Part shown: one piece after another, positions 24,152 to 35,486 of the stretch
Layout: every line of letters starts with the position of its first letter
Numbering within the stretch: the stretch's first letter is position 1
Origin: Alopecurus myosuroides
Lineage: Eukaryota > Streptophyta > Magnoliopsida > Poales > Poaceae
Reading direction: 5' to 3'
DNA length: 64,000 bases
Assembly (NCBI GenBank): GCA_028641055.1
Contig: CM054059.1
Coordinates: 48,183,682-48,247,681 of the forward strand
Position numbers and translations under genes: made by a program
The notes under the pieces: generated by a model
Told to the model about the DNA's origin: nothing
What the model saw: the letters and a program-made list of their open reading frames with translations, nothing else
The model's database searches: none

Positions 24152-27100
24152 TGCATTTTTTACTTTTTTATATACTACAGTATATTTTATCAATGTGCTA
24201 CTGACATATATACATTAAAAATGAAAAATAATTATCTTGACATTTGCAACTAAACTTTCTCACGTGTACAAGTTTCCTACGGTATACTGTTTACGTGAAG
24301 AAAGATAAAATAGGTTTAGTGTACAAGATAAAACGTGCAAATTCTTTACAAGATGAACATTCCTTAGAATATATATACTCACTCTACACCAAACAAGTAA
24401 TACAATAAGACATTAACTTACCAAGACTCCGTTGGATGCACATCCATTGCAAATGTTACCGGATAACGATCCCTACAATATATTATCTAAAAAAAATGGT
24501 TGGAAAAACCTTAGGCACAAATAATTAATTTAAGCAAAGATGCACTTATGCAAGAGAGCTTTAACTATCACCTTTATTCGTGGTTGGATTGGCTGCCAGG
24601 TAATAAACCCGCATCAAACATAGAAAAACAAAGGAACAATGTCACATAAAACATGTATCCCATATAGTAATGAAGTTAATTAGTTTTGCTAAAAGGCTTT
24701 CATTAAATCACCTCAGATATCATCGTGGGTTCACAAATAGCCATCAGTGTTGCCTCATGCACATGGCATCGCCTAAAAACGTAGTCTTCCACGCTCTTTA
24801 TTTCGGCATCCACTAAACATGTCTCCAGGATCATGGAAAGTGAATCCATATTTGTCGGTGGTTGCTCCTGTTTCTCCATGGTTACAATGTAGGTGCATGG
24901 GGACCTTGGTGGCAGAGTGTCGTTAAGTGGCGATAGTCTATCGAAATAACTCTGTGGATTTTTTGGTACACACCTAAATGCGACATGCTGATATGTCTTG
25001 TTTGTTAGGCGTAGTGGGCATGATATCAACTTGTTTGGCTCGAAGAGGAAGTGGAGCCGGCTGGTATGGACATCTAGCAACTCGCATACTATCTTCTTAG
25101 ATGCAGTCGACGACCTTGTCCCAGAGGAAATGCTAGGAATCGTCTATGTTAAAGAAGAATCCTCCCAGTTATTAACACAAATGTTTCTATACAAAAATAA
25201 CATTATGAAGAGAGACATATTGTACACTATACATACTACACTTTCATTTTATGATTTCCCACTAATCCCAGCTTTGATTGTCAATATTATTTTCAATCAT
25301 GACCATTCTATGGCGTTCTCTGGTTGAACGAGTGAGTTGTTCTTCCTACTATTGTGAATTTCAAGTATTTGTTCTTGTTCTGTTGAGAAGATGTTCCTAA
25401 ATTATTATACATGAATGATGATGCATTGTTCCAACACTGTAATGTATTATTATGAACATATTTTCTCCTCCATACGTGTTCATGCATATATAAGTAGCAC
25501 AGATAGGTTAGGAAACCGAGTTATGATATGATAATTTCACAATTTACGATTAATGCTTCATGTGTTCAAGCCTACTTGTCTTAGATAGAGCATCTCCTAG
25601 TGAAACATACACAAAATAACTAACTCTATACAAATTGCATGGTGTTCTTTAGAGACCGTAGGGTCTCATCTTCCAAGTAGAATCATTACTGGTCATCCCC
25701 GCTACCATATTATGTAAGATGTGTGAAATATATTTCATACTCATTAATATGTGGTATGCAAAAAAAAAAGAGAAGAAATGTAAAACCAGAAACAAATGAG
25801 GATAATGAATCGTACCTGATGAATCACTGAGACTGGTTCATTTCCTAAAGAATGAGGATTATGAATCGTAGTGTCTGTCTCATTAAAATTATTAACGACA
25901 ACCCCTATACTCAGTGTTTCGTACTCCAGACAGCTTAAAGCTATTTCGATACATCTTTTTACATGTACTAGCAACTCACAGACTATCTTCTTAGGTGCAT
26001 TCAGAAAATTGCTCCGAGAGGATATGACAGGGCTCGTCTATATTGAAGAAGAATCTTCCCGGTTAGTTAATACTAATGATGTTGTAAAAATGTAAAATTA
26101 TGCTGAGAGACAAACTGTACACTATATATTATACTATCATTTCAAGATTTCTCGTTAAGATTAACCTTTTTCCTCAACATTATTTTTGGTCATGCCCATT
26201 CTATGGTGTTTTAAGTTCGAAGCAGTGGGTAATTATTCCCATTTTAAGTTGAACCAGTAGGTAATTATTCCCACTATTCTGAATGATAATGTTTCATGTA
26301 GTGTCTTTCTCGTTCTCTTGACCATATATTTCCTAACTTATTGCATCTAACTGATGTTGCATTGTTTCAACCTTGTAACATTATTTCCTGATCATATTTT
26401 CTTTCCCATAATTGCTCAAGAGTAAATAAGTTGCATACCTAAGAAATCTATCTATATATGTATTTAGAAAAAAATATCTGATAGAGTGTGACTTTCACAA
26501 TGTACTATTAAGCGTCACGTGTTCATACTCATTTATATTTGGTATGAAAACAATAGAAGAGAAGAAACATAAAACCAGAAACAAATGAGGATAAGGAATC
26601 ACACCCGAGGCTAACCCTGGTTCATTTCCTAACGAATGAGGATAGTGAAACATAGTCTCTGTCTCGTTCAAATAATTGACGATAAGCCCTATACTTGGCC
26701 TTTTGTGTCGATCCCTCTCCAAACAGCTTAAAGCTATTTCGACACATTTTTTTACTTGATTTGACTTGATCTCATACATTGATGTTTTGTATAGCCTCTT
26801 CTCCCACTTCTTGTATACCTGGAAAATAGAACATTAGAGAGAACAATATATAAGAAAGAACATACTATAATTTGTGATAGGTATACAAATTAGCCTCAGT
26901 AAAGGACACTTTATTTACACGTTTAGTGAATTCCTCGGAAGTCATTTCACTGACTCGGAAGTATTCCTCGGGTCCTGTAATTATCTTTATGATTAGAACA
27001 CCCAGGCTGAATATGTCGAACTTATTTGAGATTATACCATTGTCGATGTATTCAGGTGATTGGTATTCACTGCATTCCACATTGTATATTTGTGACTGAT

Positions 27101-28403
27101 ACATTTTACCTCAAAGAAAAACAAGAAGAATGGATGCGTACAAAATAGTGAAATTTCCTGTGCATGAATAATTAAGCTCACCGTGTACCAATAGAACTAT
27201 TTGTCACTTGTGTTTGTTCTCCTCCAAATAGCCTAGACAAGCCAAAATCAGCTATCTTTGGGACCATATTATAATCCAGCAATACATTTTCTGGTTTTAA
27301 ATCCAAATGGTACATAGGAATTTCCAATTCCTCGTGAAGGTATTTTAATCCCATGCATATCCCTTTAATTATGCTGTATCGTGTGGGCCAACCATGTCCA
27401 CCAGATTCATCTGTAGAAAAAAAAAGGAATTCTCGCAATTACATGTGAAGAATAGTGTCTTAATATGCTAATCCATACAATTAGAGCAGTAGCGTACCAA
27501 CAATATATTTGTCAAGGCTTCCATTATCCAGATACTCGAGACAGAGTATTCTATGTGTCGTTTCAGCAAAAATCTGACTCCCATTGGCGTACATGGGGTT
27601 CCGGCGAGTTTCATAGCAATATCCAACAACTCGCACAATATTGTTGTGTTTTTTTCTTTTCATGGTTGCTAAACTCCTTCTTAAACTGCTTCTCATTATC
27701 CTCAAGTGGTGACATATGCTTAAGCACCTTTACAGCAACCTTTTTCCCATCATTATAGACTCCCTGTTCACCGTAACGATATATATATAGCATATGCAAA
27801 GCAGCAAATGGGGTGTATACATACCCCTTTTAATGATTATTTTTTACTCAAATGAGTGATTAACAATTGTGAATTGATCTTGAAATTACTGAATAAATTA
27901 ATCCATTTTCTTCATGTAATATATAAGTAATATTATGAGAGCAATGAATAATGAATTTTTCGCCTAATAAGCATATGACGTGCAGTGTACGTGAACTCAC
28001 AAATATGGCACATATTCTAGCTCTGGTTGGACAACCGTACCTTGAAAACGTCTCCAGAGGAACCACTACCAAGTTTCCGTTCTTGAGAGAAACCATCTGT
28101 AATTTCTTCCAATATGTGGAACGGCACAGCCGTTGGCTCCTCAGATGCATGGTCCATTTATTGGCTTTCTCCGGTTGAAGAAAATGAGATGGTTTCTCAA
28201 AGGTGGTATATGTTTATATTTAAGTGGTGAATAAAATTACGATCAATTTGTAGTTGCTCTTCGCCCTGTGTATATTTACCAAAAGAACAATCAAGCTTGC
28301 AAAAATCGTTGATTCACACTTTTTATTTTGCAAATATGGCGCATAAGAGCATGTGTGGAATTTAGAAACAATTAATTCTGACGATAGTTCCTGTTAGAAT
28401 GTA

Positions 28404-28481
28404 CTCCTGTTTATTATTAGTTTTGCTGATTTAGTACAACTTTGTACTAAATCAGCAACAACTAGTATGGAACAGAGGGAG
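28404..28481. mobile_element. Short Stowaway-type MITE (unit A, 5' UTR intron)
   Basis: Ends read CTCCTGTTTATTAT... and ...GGAACAGAGGGAG with flanking TA. The centre is a perfect hairpin, TGCTGATTTAGTACAA and its complement. The same element lies at 60,522-60,599 upstream of copy D. Confidence 0.65.
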
Positions 28482-28566
28482 TAAAGATGAGTTTATGATG
28501 GGGCCTAAAGAGAGAAAAACCTACATGAATAATTTCTAGCATTTATGTAGACATCCATCAGAGGTA

Positions 28567-30784
28567 CACTACGGGAAACAGCACAGACGCCGACGGCCGC
28601 CAGAGACGCCGACGGCCAAATGTCGGCCCCCTCGGCGTAGGGGGGTCGACAGGATTGGCACGCTACGTGCCCCTCGGCGTCTGTACGCCCCTCGGCGTAT
28701 GCAATCTTCCCCGAGGGCCACCGTCGGCGTAGCGGCCCCCCTCGGCGTACGTGACGCTCCGTTACGGCGTCCGAGCGCGGCCGTTACGTGCTGGCCTACG
28801 CCGAGGGGGTGCCGTCGGCGTTGATTTCCTATTTTTTTTTCCTCCCCACGCGTTACGTGCTGTGTATACACGCGTTGCGTGCTTTTTTAAAAAAACTTCA
28901 ATACCTACGCCGACGGCTTGCCGTCGGCTTAGGTAGTTTTTCTTTTTTCTTTTGCTCGATCGCGATATTCTTGCAAGTCATTGCTCTGATATTCTGTTCA
29001 GGAACCACTTTTATCATGAATTTTTTTCCTGCAAGTTAATATGATTGTGTCATCGACTCATTATCAACATACTCATCGCAACAACAACAAATTAAATAGT
29101 AGTGAAGATAGAGTAATATGGACGAAAACCGGAGGGGGGCTACGGAGCGTCCGGAACCTTTCACAAGCTAGAGTGTGCCATACCATGTTATTATATGTGT
29201 GTTGTGGTCTTTGGATGGCAAAGATTGCACTCCGGGGTGTGACCCGCTTCACCGACGTCCGTTTCTCCCTCGTGAGTTTACATGCGCTTATAGGGTGAAA
29301 CTCCCTTATCGGACGAAACGTCGGGAATCTTCCGAAGAGTTGGGTTCTACCAACTTGTTTTATGTTCCTATGGGCTACCCTAACACAAACAAGCAGCTGG
29401 TTCCACAATGCTACCCTCTTTCGACGCCGTTACCGCGTGTATCCGTATAAGTCCGGTATTTCTCCTGCGGGTCTAGGTTTTCACCGGAGGGGGGCTACGG
29501 AGCGTCCGGAACCTTTCACAAGCTAGAGGGTGCCATACCATGTTATTATATGTGTGTTGTGGTCTTTGGATGGCAAAGATTGCACTCCGGGGTGTGACCC
29601 GCTTCACCGACGTCCGTTTCTCCCTCGTGAGTTTACATGCGCTTATAGGGTGAAACTCCCTTATCGGACGAAACGTCGGGAATCTTCCGAAGAGTTGGGT
29701 TCTACCAACTTGTTTTATGTTCCTATGGGCTACCCTAACACAAACAAGCAGCTGGTTCCACAATGCTACCCCCTTTCGACGCCGTTACCGCGTGTATCCG
29801 TATAAGTCCGGTATTTCTCCTGCGGGTCTAGGTTTTCACCGGAGGGGGGCTACGGAGCGTCCGGAACCTTTCACAAGCTATAGGGTGCCATACCATGTTA
29901 TTATATGTGTGTTGTGGTCTTTGGATGGCAAAGATTGCACTCCGGGGTGTGACCCGCTTCACCGACGTCCGTTTCTCCCTCGTGAGTTTACATGCGCTTA
30001 TAGGGTGAATCTCCCTTATCGGACGAAACGTCGGGAATCTTCCGAAGAGTTGGGTTCTACCAACTTGTTTTATGTTCCTATGGGCTACCCTAACACAAAC
30101 AAGCAGCTGGTTCCACAATGCTACCCCCTTTCGACGCCGTTACCGCGTGTATCCGTATAAGTCCGGTATTTCTCCTACGGGTCTAGGTTTTCACCGGAGG
30201 GGGGCTACGGAGCGTCCGGAACCTTTCACAAGCTAGAGGGTGCCATACCATGTTATTATATGTGTGTTGTGGTCTTTGGATGGCAAAGATTGCACTCCGG
30301 GGTGTGACCCGCTTCACCGACGTCCGTTTCTCCCTCGTGAGTTTACATGCGCTTATAGGGTGAAACTCCCTTATCGGACGAAACGTCGGGAATCTTCCGA
30401 AGAGTTGGGTTCTACCAACTTGTTTTATGTTCCTATGGGCTACCCTAACACAAACAAGCAGCTGGTTCCACAATGCTACCCCCTTTCGACGCCGTTACCG
30501 CGTGTATCCGTATAAGTCCGGTATTTCTCCTGCGGGTCTAGGTTTTCACCGGAGTGGGGCTACGGAGCGTCCGGAACCTTTCACAAGCTAGAGGGTGCCA
30601 TACCATGTTATTATATGTGTGTTGTGGTCTTTGGATGGCAAATATTGCACTCCGGGGTGTGACCCGCTTCACCGACGTCCGTTTCTCCCTCGTGAGTTTA
30701 CATGCGCTTATAGGGTGAAACTCCCTTATCGGACGAAACGTCGGGAATCTTCCGAAGAGTTGGGTTCTACCAACTTGTTTATGT
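28567..30784 (+). mobile_element. CACTA element, left end and interior (right end lost in gap)
   Basis: The left terminus is CACTACGGGAAAC, preceded by GTA (28,564-28,566). GACGCCGACGGC/CCTCGGCGTA subterminal repeats follow over about 350 bp, as is usual for CACTA. The matching empty site is GTA at 60,679-60,681 upstream of copy D, which fixes the insertion in the 5'-UTR intron of gene copy A. The interior becomes a 355-bp tandem array that runs into the assembly gap. No transposase is visible. Confidence 0.8.
29129..30784. repeat. 355-bp tandem array in the second CACTA, about 4.7 units
   Basis: Units begin at 29,129, 29,484, 29,839, 30,194 and 30,549, each starting CCGGAGGGGGGCTACGG or nearly so; the fifth is cut by the gap. 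Units are nearly identical. Because 355 is not a multiple of three, the recurring 91- and 96-codon frames on the two strands change phase from unit to unit and are not genes. The last unit has a T missing just before the Ns. Confidence 0.9.
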
Positions 30785-30797
30785 NNNNNNNNNNNNN
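30785..30797. other. Assembly gap (13 Ns)
   Basis: The Ns join the middle of a CACTA tandem array to the middle of a retroposon that starts about 390 bp earlier in the equivalent units. True distance is unknown. The rest of the CACTA, the promoter of copy A, and the last two exons of copy B must lie in the missing sequence. Confidence 0.95.
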
Positions 30798-32199
30798 CAC
30801 GTCGCGCCGGGAGGTCAAGGAGGGTTGGGCTCGGTGCCGATCCTGGTCAGGAGACGGCACTCCATGTGCGCGTCGGGCTTCTCCTGCGACTCGGCGTCCT
30901 ACCAGGCCTACATCGTGCGCGGCAGCGGCCGCGTGCAGGTCGTCGGCATCGACGGTACCCGCGTGTGCATGGCGCCGCGGGTGGCCAGGACTTCGGGGGC
31001 GGCATCGTGCCGTGTAGGAGGAGATCGGCGCTGCGGGCGGCCAGGAGCGGCATCGCGTGGGCTGACCTCCCGACAGGGGCCGGCGTGCTTCCTATGGCGG
31101 TGGTCAGCCCGGTCTTCCCGGTGCGATCTGTGGCGGCGTGGTGGCGGTGAGGGGCTGAGGTTGCCGACGGCGTTCCTCGTGGGATGTTGTCGATGCCTTA
31201 GCACCGATGCTTGTGGTTGGACGATCCAAATGGTGGTTGATCCGGCGCCTTCGACGTTGATGAAGCGTGATGGATTCCGGTGTGAAAACCTAGTCTCCGA
31301 TTTCTCGGAGCCGGTGATGGCGACAATTGGAGTGTCGCTCCCTTCCTGAAGGCATCATCGAGGAAGCCCCCGGCTCTTCACGTCAACTCCGGGGGAAATC
31401 CTTGATCCGTCGATCGGATGATGGTGGCGCTTCTACGTCGTTACCTCCTTGGGGGCATCATTCTTGGAGGAGAGCGCCGATCGAAGGGACCAGAGGATGA
31501 GTAAGATGGTGGATGCAGGTTCTTCGAGGGTCTACGCGGCATCGGCAACGTCGACTAGCTACCTTGCTTCGACCCGCTCCGGGGGGAAACCCTAAATCTG
31601 GGATTCCCGGATTGGATGATGGTGACACCGCTGGTGTTGCTCTCCTCTTGGGGGCATCATTTTGGAGTAGACGCCGGAGGTCCTAGAGAGGATGCGGTGT
31701 TTCTTCTACTGCATTCACAACGGCGGTTCTCGACAGCTTGGTGCTGTGGGGTCTCGGTGTTATTTGCGTGATGTTGGACGCGCGCAGGGAGTTGGAGTCG
31801 TCTGGTGCCATGGTGGTATCGACGGCAGGTCTGACATGGTGGGTACTTTGATCGCTGTCCTGAAGACGGGTGAGCGGAAGACGGCGGCAGCTACTCTACG
31901 AGCGTGTATATCGGTACACGCTGCGGTGTGATGGACCGATTATGCCCCTTTCTCGCTATCGGGCGGCATGGAGAGGCCTTCGGTTTTTGGATGACGCGCG
32001 TTGGTGGGTTCTCAGAGTATCGGCTCTGGGATTGTCCACCCCCTTCATCAGTTTTGGTAGGCTTAGTTTGGTGGATTCACGTCTAGTTGTTTGATGTATC
32101 TGCTTGTAAGACAGTGCGATTTCTGTTCTATCTTTTAATAAAAACCGGCCGTGTGCATCATTTTGATGCAGAGGCTGGGGACAGACCTCCATTTCTAAA
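30798..32199 (+). mobile_element. Non-LTR-type retroposon, unit B (5' end lost in gap)
   Basis: This matches 41,186-42,579 of unit C. It ends in an A-rich tail followed by the duplication AAATGGTACCAG (32,200-32,211). Near the gap the sequence has many single-base differences in length from C and D (for example GCCGGGAGG versus GCCGGAGG), which suggests low base quality at a contig end. Confidence 0.7.
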
Positions 32200-32292
32200 A
32201 AATGGTACCAGTTTATTATAAAATAATCCTCGTATTTTGGACTAATAATTAGTTAATGTTGATTCTCAAAAATCACCTAGGCTTTATATTAA

Positions 32293-32565
32293 GATTGCTC
32301 ACAATGAGGGTAACATAGCTGGTAACATAAGTGCCTCCTAGGCAAAAAAGATGACGTGGCACTCATTTAATGAGGAGAGAGCTGCTAGTGGTATCATAGG
32401 TAGATACCATAACATAACGCATTCCAAAACAAGATGTGTCTATAGCCTAATAAATATACAAGTATATAATACTACAAATATGTTACTACCCATTGTAGAA
32501 TTAGTAACATAGACTAGTATCATATGCATGATACCAGTGTATGATACTCCCCATTGTGACTAGTC
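32293..32565. mobile_element. Tourist-like MITE, unit B
   Basis: Imperfect inverted ends GATTGCTCACAATG and CATTGTGACTAGTC lie next to TTA. Copies at 42,673-42,945 and 53,053-53,325 are nearly identical. Confidence 0.5.
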
Positions 32566-33089
32566 TTATGGAGGGACGTTGTCCAGACGAAAGATTGATC
32601 CCAGGCAGCATGCATTGTCCTTAATAAATTAAATGGACACAATACTATTGTTTATTTCGATACTGCGGAGCATATAAAGGTAATCCTACCAAAACTATCT
32701 ATCGCTAGATCTTTCAGTTTAATCCTTAATTATTCTGATAAGTAGTGGCACTATGAGCTGGTCGTCGGGCAGATGTGTTTACGTCCTCAATATTTTCTGT
32801 CTAAGCTCAAAAGCTTTACCTGTAGTTAGTGCTCCCGCGAATAGACACAACCAAGTCTTCTGAAGCTGTAATCAAACTCGGATGGTCCGGGTTGCAATTG
32901 ACCACGCCAATAATGCAGCCGCCCCATGGGTTTTTCTGGAGCCAACTGAGTTGCCGAATACATCTCTTTGTGTTCAGATCCCAGATCTAATAAAGAAAAT
33001 GGTGGAGTAGCATGCAGTTATACTTACAGAAATATAATTTACAACATGAAACAATATTTGAACCGCAATGTGCATACGTATTATTATTA

Positions 33090-33597
33090 ACTAGAGGAAT
33101 ACCCCGCGCGTTGCAGCGGGTATCCTTTTATGAACTCTATTGTGAGAATGCAAACGACTAAGACGCATGAAATCTGAATTTGTCTACATGAACATGCATG
33201 ATTGTATGATATGCTATGCATGTTGCAACGTTTTCTTTTGGAAATTGCTTAAAAAACTTACATATAGAATAACACTTAATAGTTACATGTGTTCTGATCG
33301 TTGAAAAAATTGGTAGAACATTTTCTTAGTTGGTTGAATCGACCAAGCGTTAATATAATTAACGATGAGATAGATTGCATGGGGAGTTAGTCAAACAATG
33401 ATATGGACAATTAGATGGATACAATAATGGATGCTAGTACATATTAATGGGATAGGGTGGAAAATTGGTTGGTTGGAAGGATGGATGAGGTGGACAATTG
33501 ATTGGTGGAAAGGATAGATGATGTGGATAGCTTGCATGTTGAGCTAGAAAAATCATAAATGCAAGTTAGTGGGGTTTTGCTTTATAAGAAGTATAGA
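33090..33597 (-). mobile_element. Helitron, 508 bp, non-autonomous (unit B)
   Basis: On the minus strand it begins TCTATACTTC, ends CCTCTAGT, and has a hairpin (CCGC...GCGG) about 10 bp before the CTAGT end. It sits between host A and T. The precise empty site is seen in unit A near 22,289. There is no RepHel coding sequence. Confidence 0.8.
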
Positions 33598-34924
33598 TTT
33601 ATTACAAGGTCATACTTGTGCAATCCCTGTTGACGATCCTGTAACCAGATACTCTCGACCACCACCTGGTGAGAAAAAATCAACACAGATCTGCAGACCC
33701 TCAATGCAGTTGAATGTGTGCACAGATTGGGAAGAGGAAATGTCCCATATCTGTGAATGTCAAACGTAAGTTCTGGTTAGATATAAATAACTGTTAGCCA
33801 CCTCCATTTCAACAGCTTGAGAAAAACTTGAAGTGAGCTCATAGTTCCGATTGCATGGGAAAAAGGAGGAATTAACCTTTGTTGTGCCATCTTTTGAAAC
33901 ACTGGCAAAGGTGTTGCTTCGTAGCGGGTTAAACATGACCTGCGACACATTGTCTGTGTGTTCCTGGAACATGCCAACAACTTCCCAGTCTCTCTCCCAG
34001 TTCCAAATTTTGATTGTGCCGGTATTCGATGCTGACAGCAAAAGTGGCTCACTTGGGTGAAGTGCCAGTGATTCGACCCAACTACCATGAGCTTTGAATA
34101 CTCTCAGCTGGTCCATTAAAGGACATGTAAGTACGTGGATGTCTCCGTTGCCGCTACCTGCCACAATCCATTGCCTTCGTGCAATGAATCTCGCAGAAAG
34201 AATCCAATGTCTATCAGCCTGCACCAGATCTAAGTCCTGTGTGTTGTTTCGCGATGTCACTTGTGCCTGCCGAGATGCATGGATACAAGTTGGTTCAGGG
34301 CATGTATGCGATAAAAAAATACTTTTAAATTCCATACGTGGATGCAGCTAGTTACCAACCTGGGTCTGGTAGTCCCAAATGCACGTATACCCATTAGAAT
34401 GACCGGTCAAAATCCTGCAAGACACAAGAGGATACTTCACCGTAATTTTAAAACTGACAACTTTTCATGAACTCTTAGCACATTGTCCCGCACCAGAAGG
34501 ACAAGTGGTCACTGTTACACTGTCACAAAAAATGGAACAGTAAACCTTTTTGTGCAGGCTATATTTTTGTATGATATTTTCTTGTTGCTCATGCTATTAC
34601 ATGATACTTTTCCATTTTCATTGATTAAGAAGAAGGTTTAGTTTGTTTACAAAAGAGGTGTGAAGACAAAATAGGATGTGCCAACACAAACGACATACTC
34701 TCGCGACATTACAATACTCGAAGCCTCGTCCTTCATCTTATTAAGAAATGTCATTGACGTAGCCGATTGGTTTTGAAAAACTCAAACATTTCACACTTTC
34801 CAAACCCCCCAACAAACGCGCATACCAAGTGATGCCACTTCCTTCCGTCGTTGGTTTACTCGAAGAATCCACCGTCATATACTTGCAAGGATTGACACAC
34901 ATGGTTCCTACCGGTGGCGCCAAA

Positions 34925-35486
34925 TGTTGGTGTTTTAAACTGAAAATATTTTTTATAGGGTAGTTTGTGGCCACGACCCGATAGATTGCACACACAAGAC
35001 ACAACTACTTTTACATGTTCGGTCCATGGAAAATACATGTAACAAATATAGTCCGGTTTGTGGTGGACGGAATATATATGTGTAAGCAAAATATGAGAGT
35101 AGATGTCGATTGAGCGCGATCATATCCCTCCTTATATAGCTGGCAACGGGTAGGATTATAGCTCCCTATGGATGCACAGATAGGCTAGTATTCATTACGA
35201 GATGTAAGCAAAATATCCTCAGTAGATTTGGTCATCGTCTTGTGCTCCAAGTCAGGACGGTGCACGTAGTACTCAATATGTTGGTATGACTCATGCAACT
35301 ATTATGGGTTGTGTAGCCCTCATGTATCACACAGTAGTCCATATACTTGTCAATGGGCACAAATTCGCTGACTTCAAAGAGTTAAGTCATGGACCGAGTT
35401 TTCCATTTTGGATGTTGTCCATTCTTCATCCAAAGGTGGTCGTCTTACTTTTTAACATAATTGTTATCTCAAGTCTTGGTTAAACA
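34925..35486 (-). mobile_element. LTR fragment with primer site, unit B
   Basis: Counterpart of the element at 23,609-24,151: TG...CA ends, a TATATAAGG core and an adjacent TTTGGCGCC primer site. It is in intron 9 of gene copy B. Confidence 0.5.

Larger units (their letters stand above)
20627..28157 (-). pseudogene. Kinase-MSP-WD40 fusion gene, copy A (multiple lesions)
   Basis: All 15 coding exons of the fusion gene are recognisable: 28041-28157, 27498-27763, 27182-27410, 26919-27069, 26605-26818, 25816-26037, 24712-25143, 24572-24592, 24422-24471, 23046-23100, 22564-22953, 22303-22437, 22014-22180, 21134-21205 and 20627-20678. The domain order matches copy D: kinase with Gly loop, VAVK, HLDLKPEN and DFG; duplicated kinase tail; MSP; WD40. 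Lesions include one extra A in an exon-2 homopolymer (about 27,650), which shifts the frame within the kinase N-lobe. There is also a 5-bp loss at the end of exon 5 (about 26,606), and the acceptor of exon 9 is moved by one base (TAGG for TAAGG). The 5'-UTR acceptor AG also reads GG, and a CACTA element sits in the 5'-UTR intron. I consider it a pseudogene. Confidence 0.8.
19931..28566 (-). repeat. Tandem segmental repeat, unit A (older, diverged)
   Basis: This unit matches units B, C and D from the LINE 3' tail (19,931) through the kinase gene. It lacks the 1.8-kb retroposon and the 0.5-kb Helitron found in the others (empty sites at 21,409-21,420 and about 22,289). At its right edge it continues past the B/C breakpoint into exon 1 and 5' flank, matching 60,062-60,681, until a CACTA element interrupts at 28,567. 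Divergence from D is a few percent by eye. Confidence 0.85.

Noticed and set aside
29175..30515. Repeated 91- and 96-codon frames on both strands
   Set aside because: They come from the 355-bp array; unit length is not a multiple of three and both strands are open only by chance.
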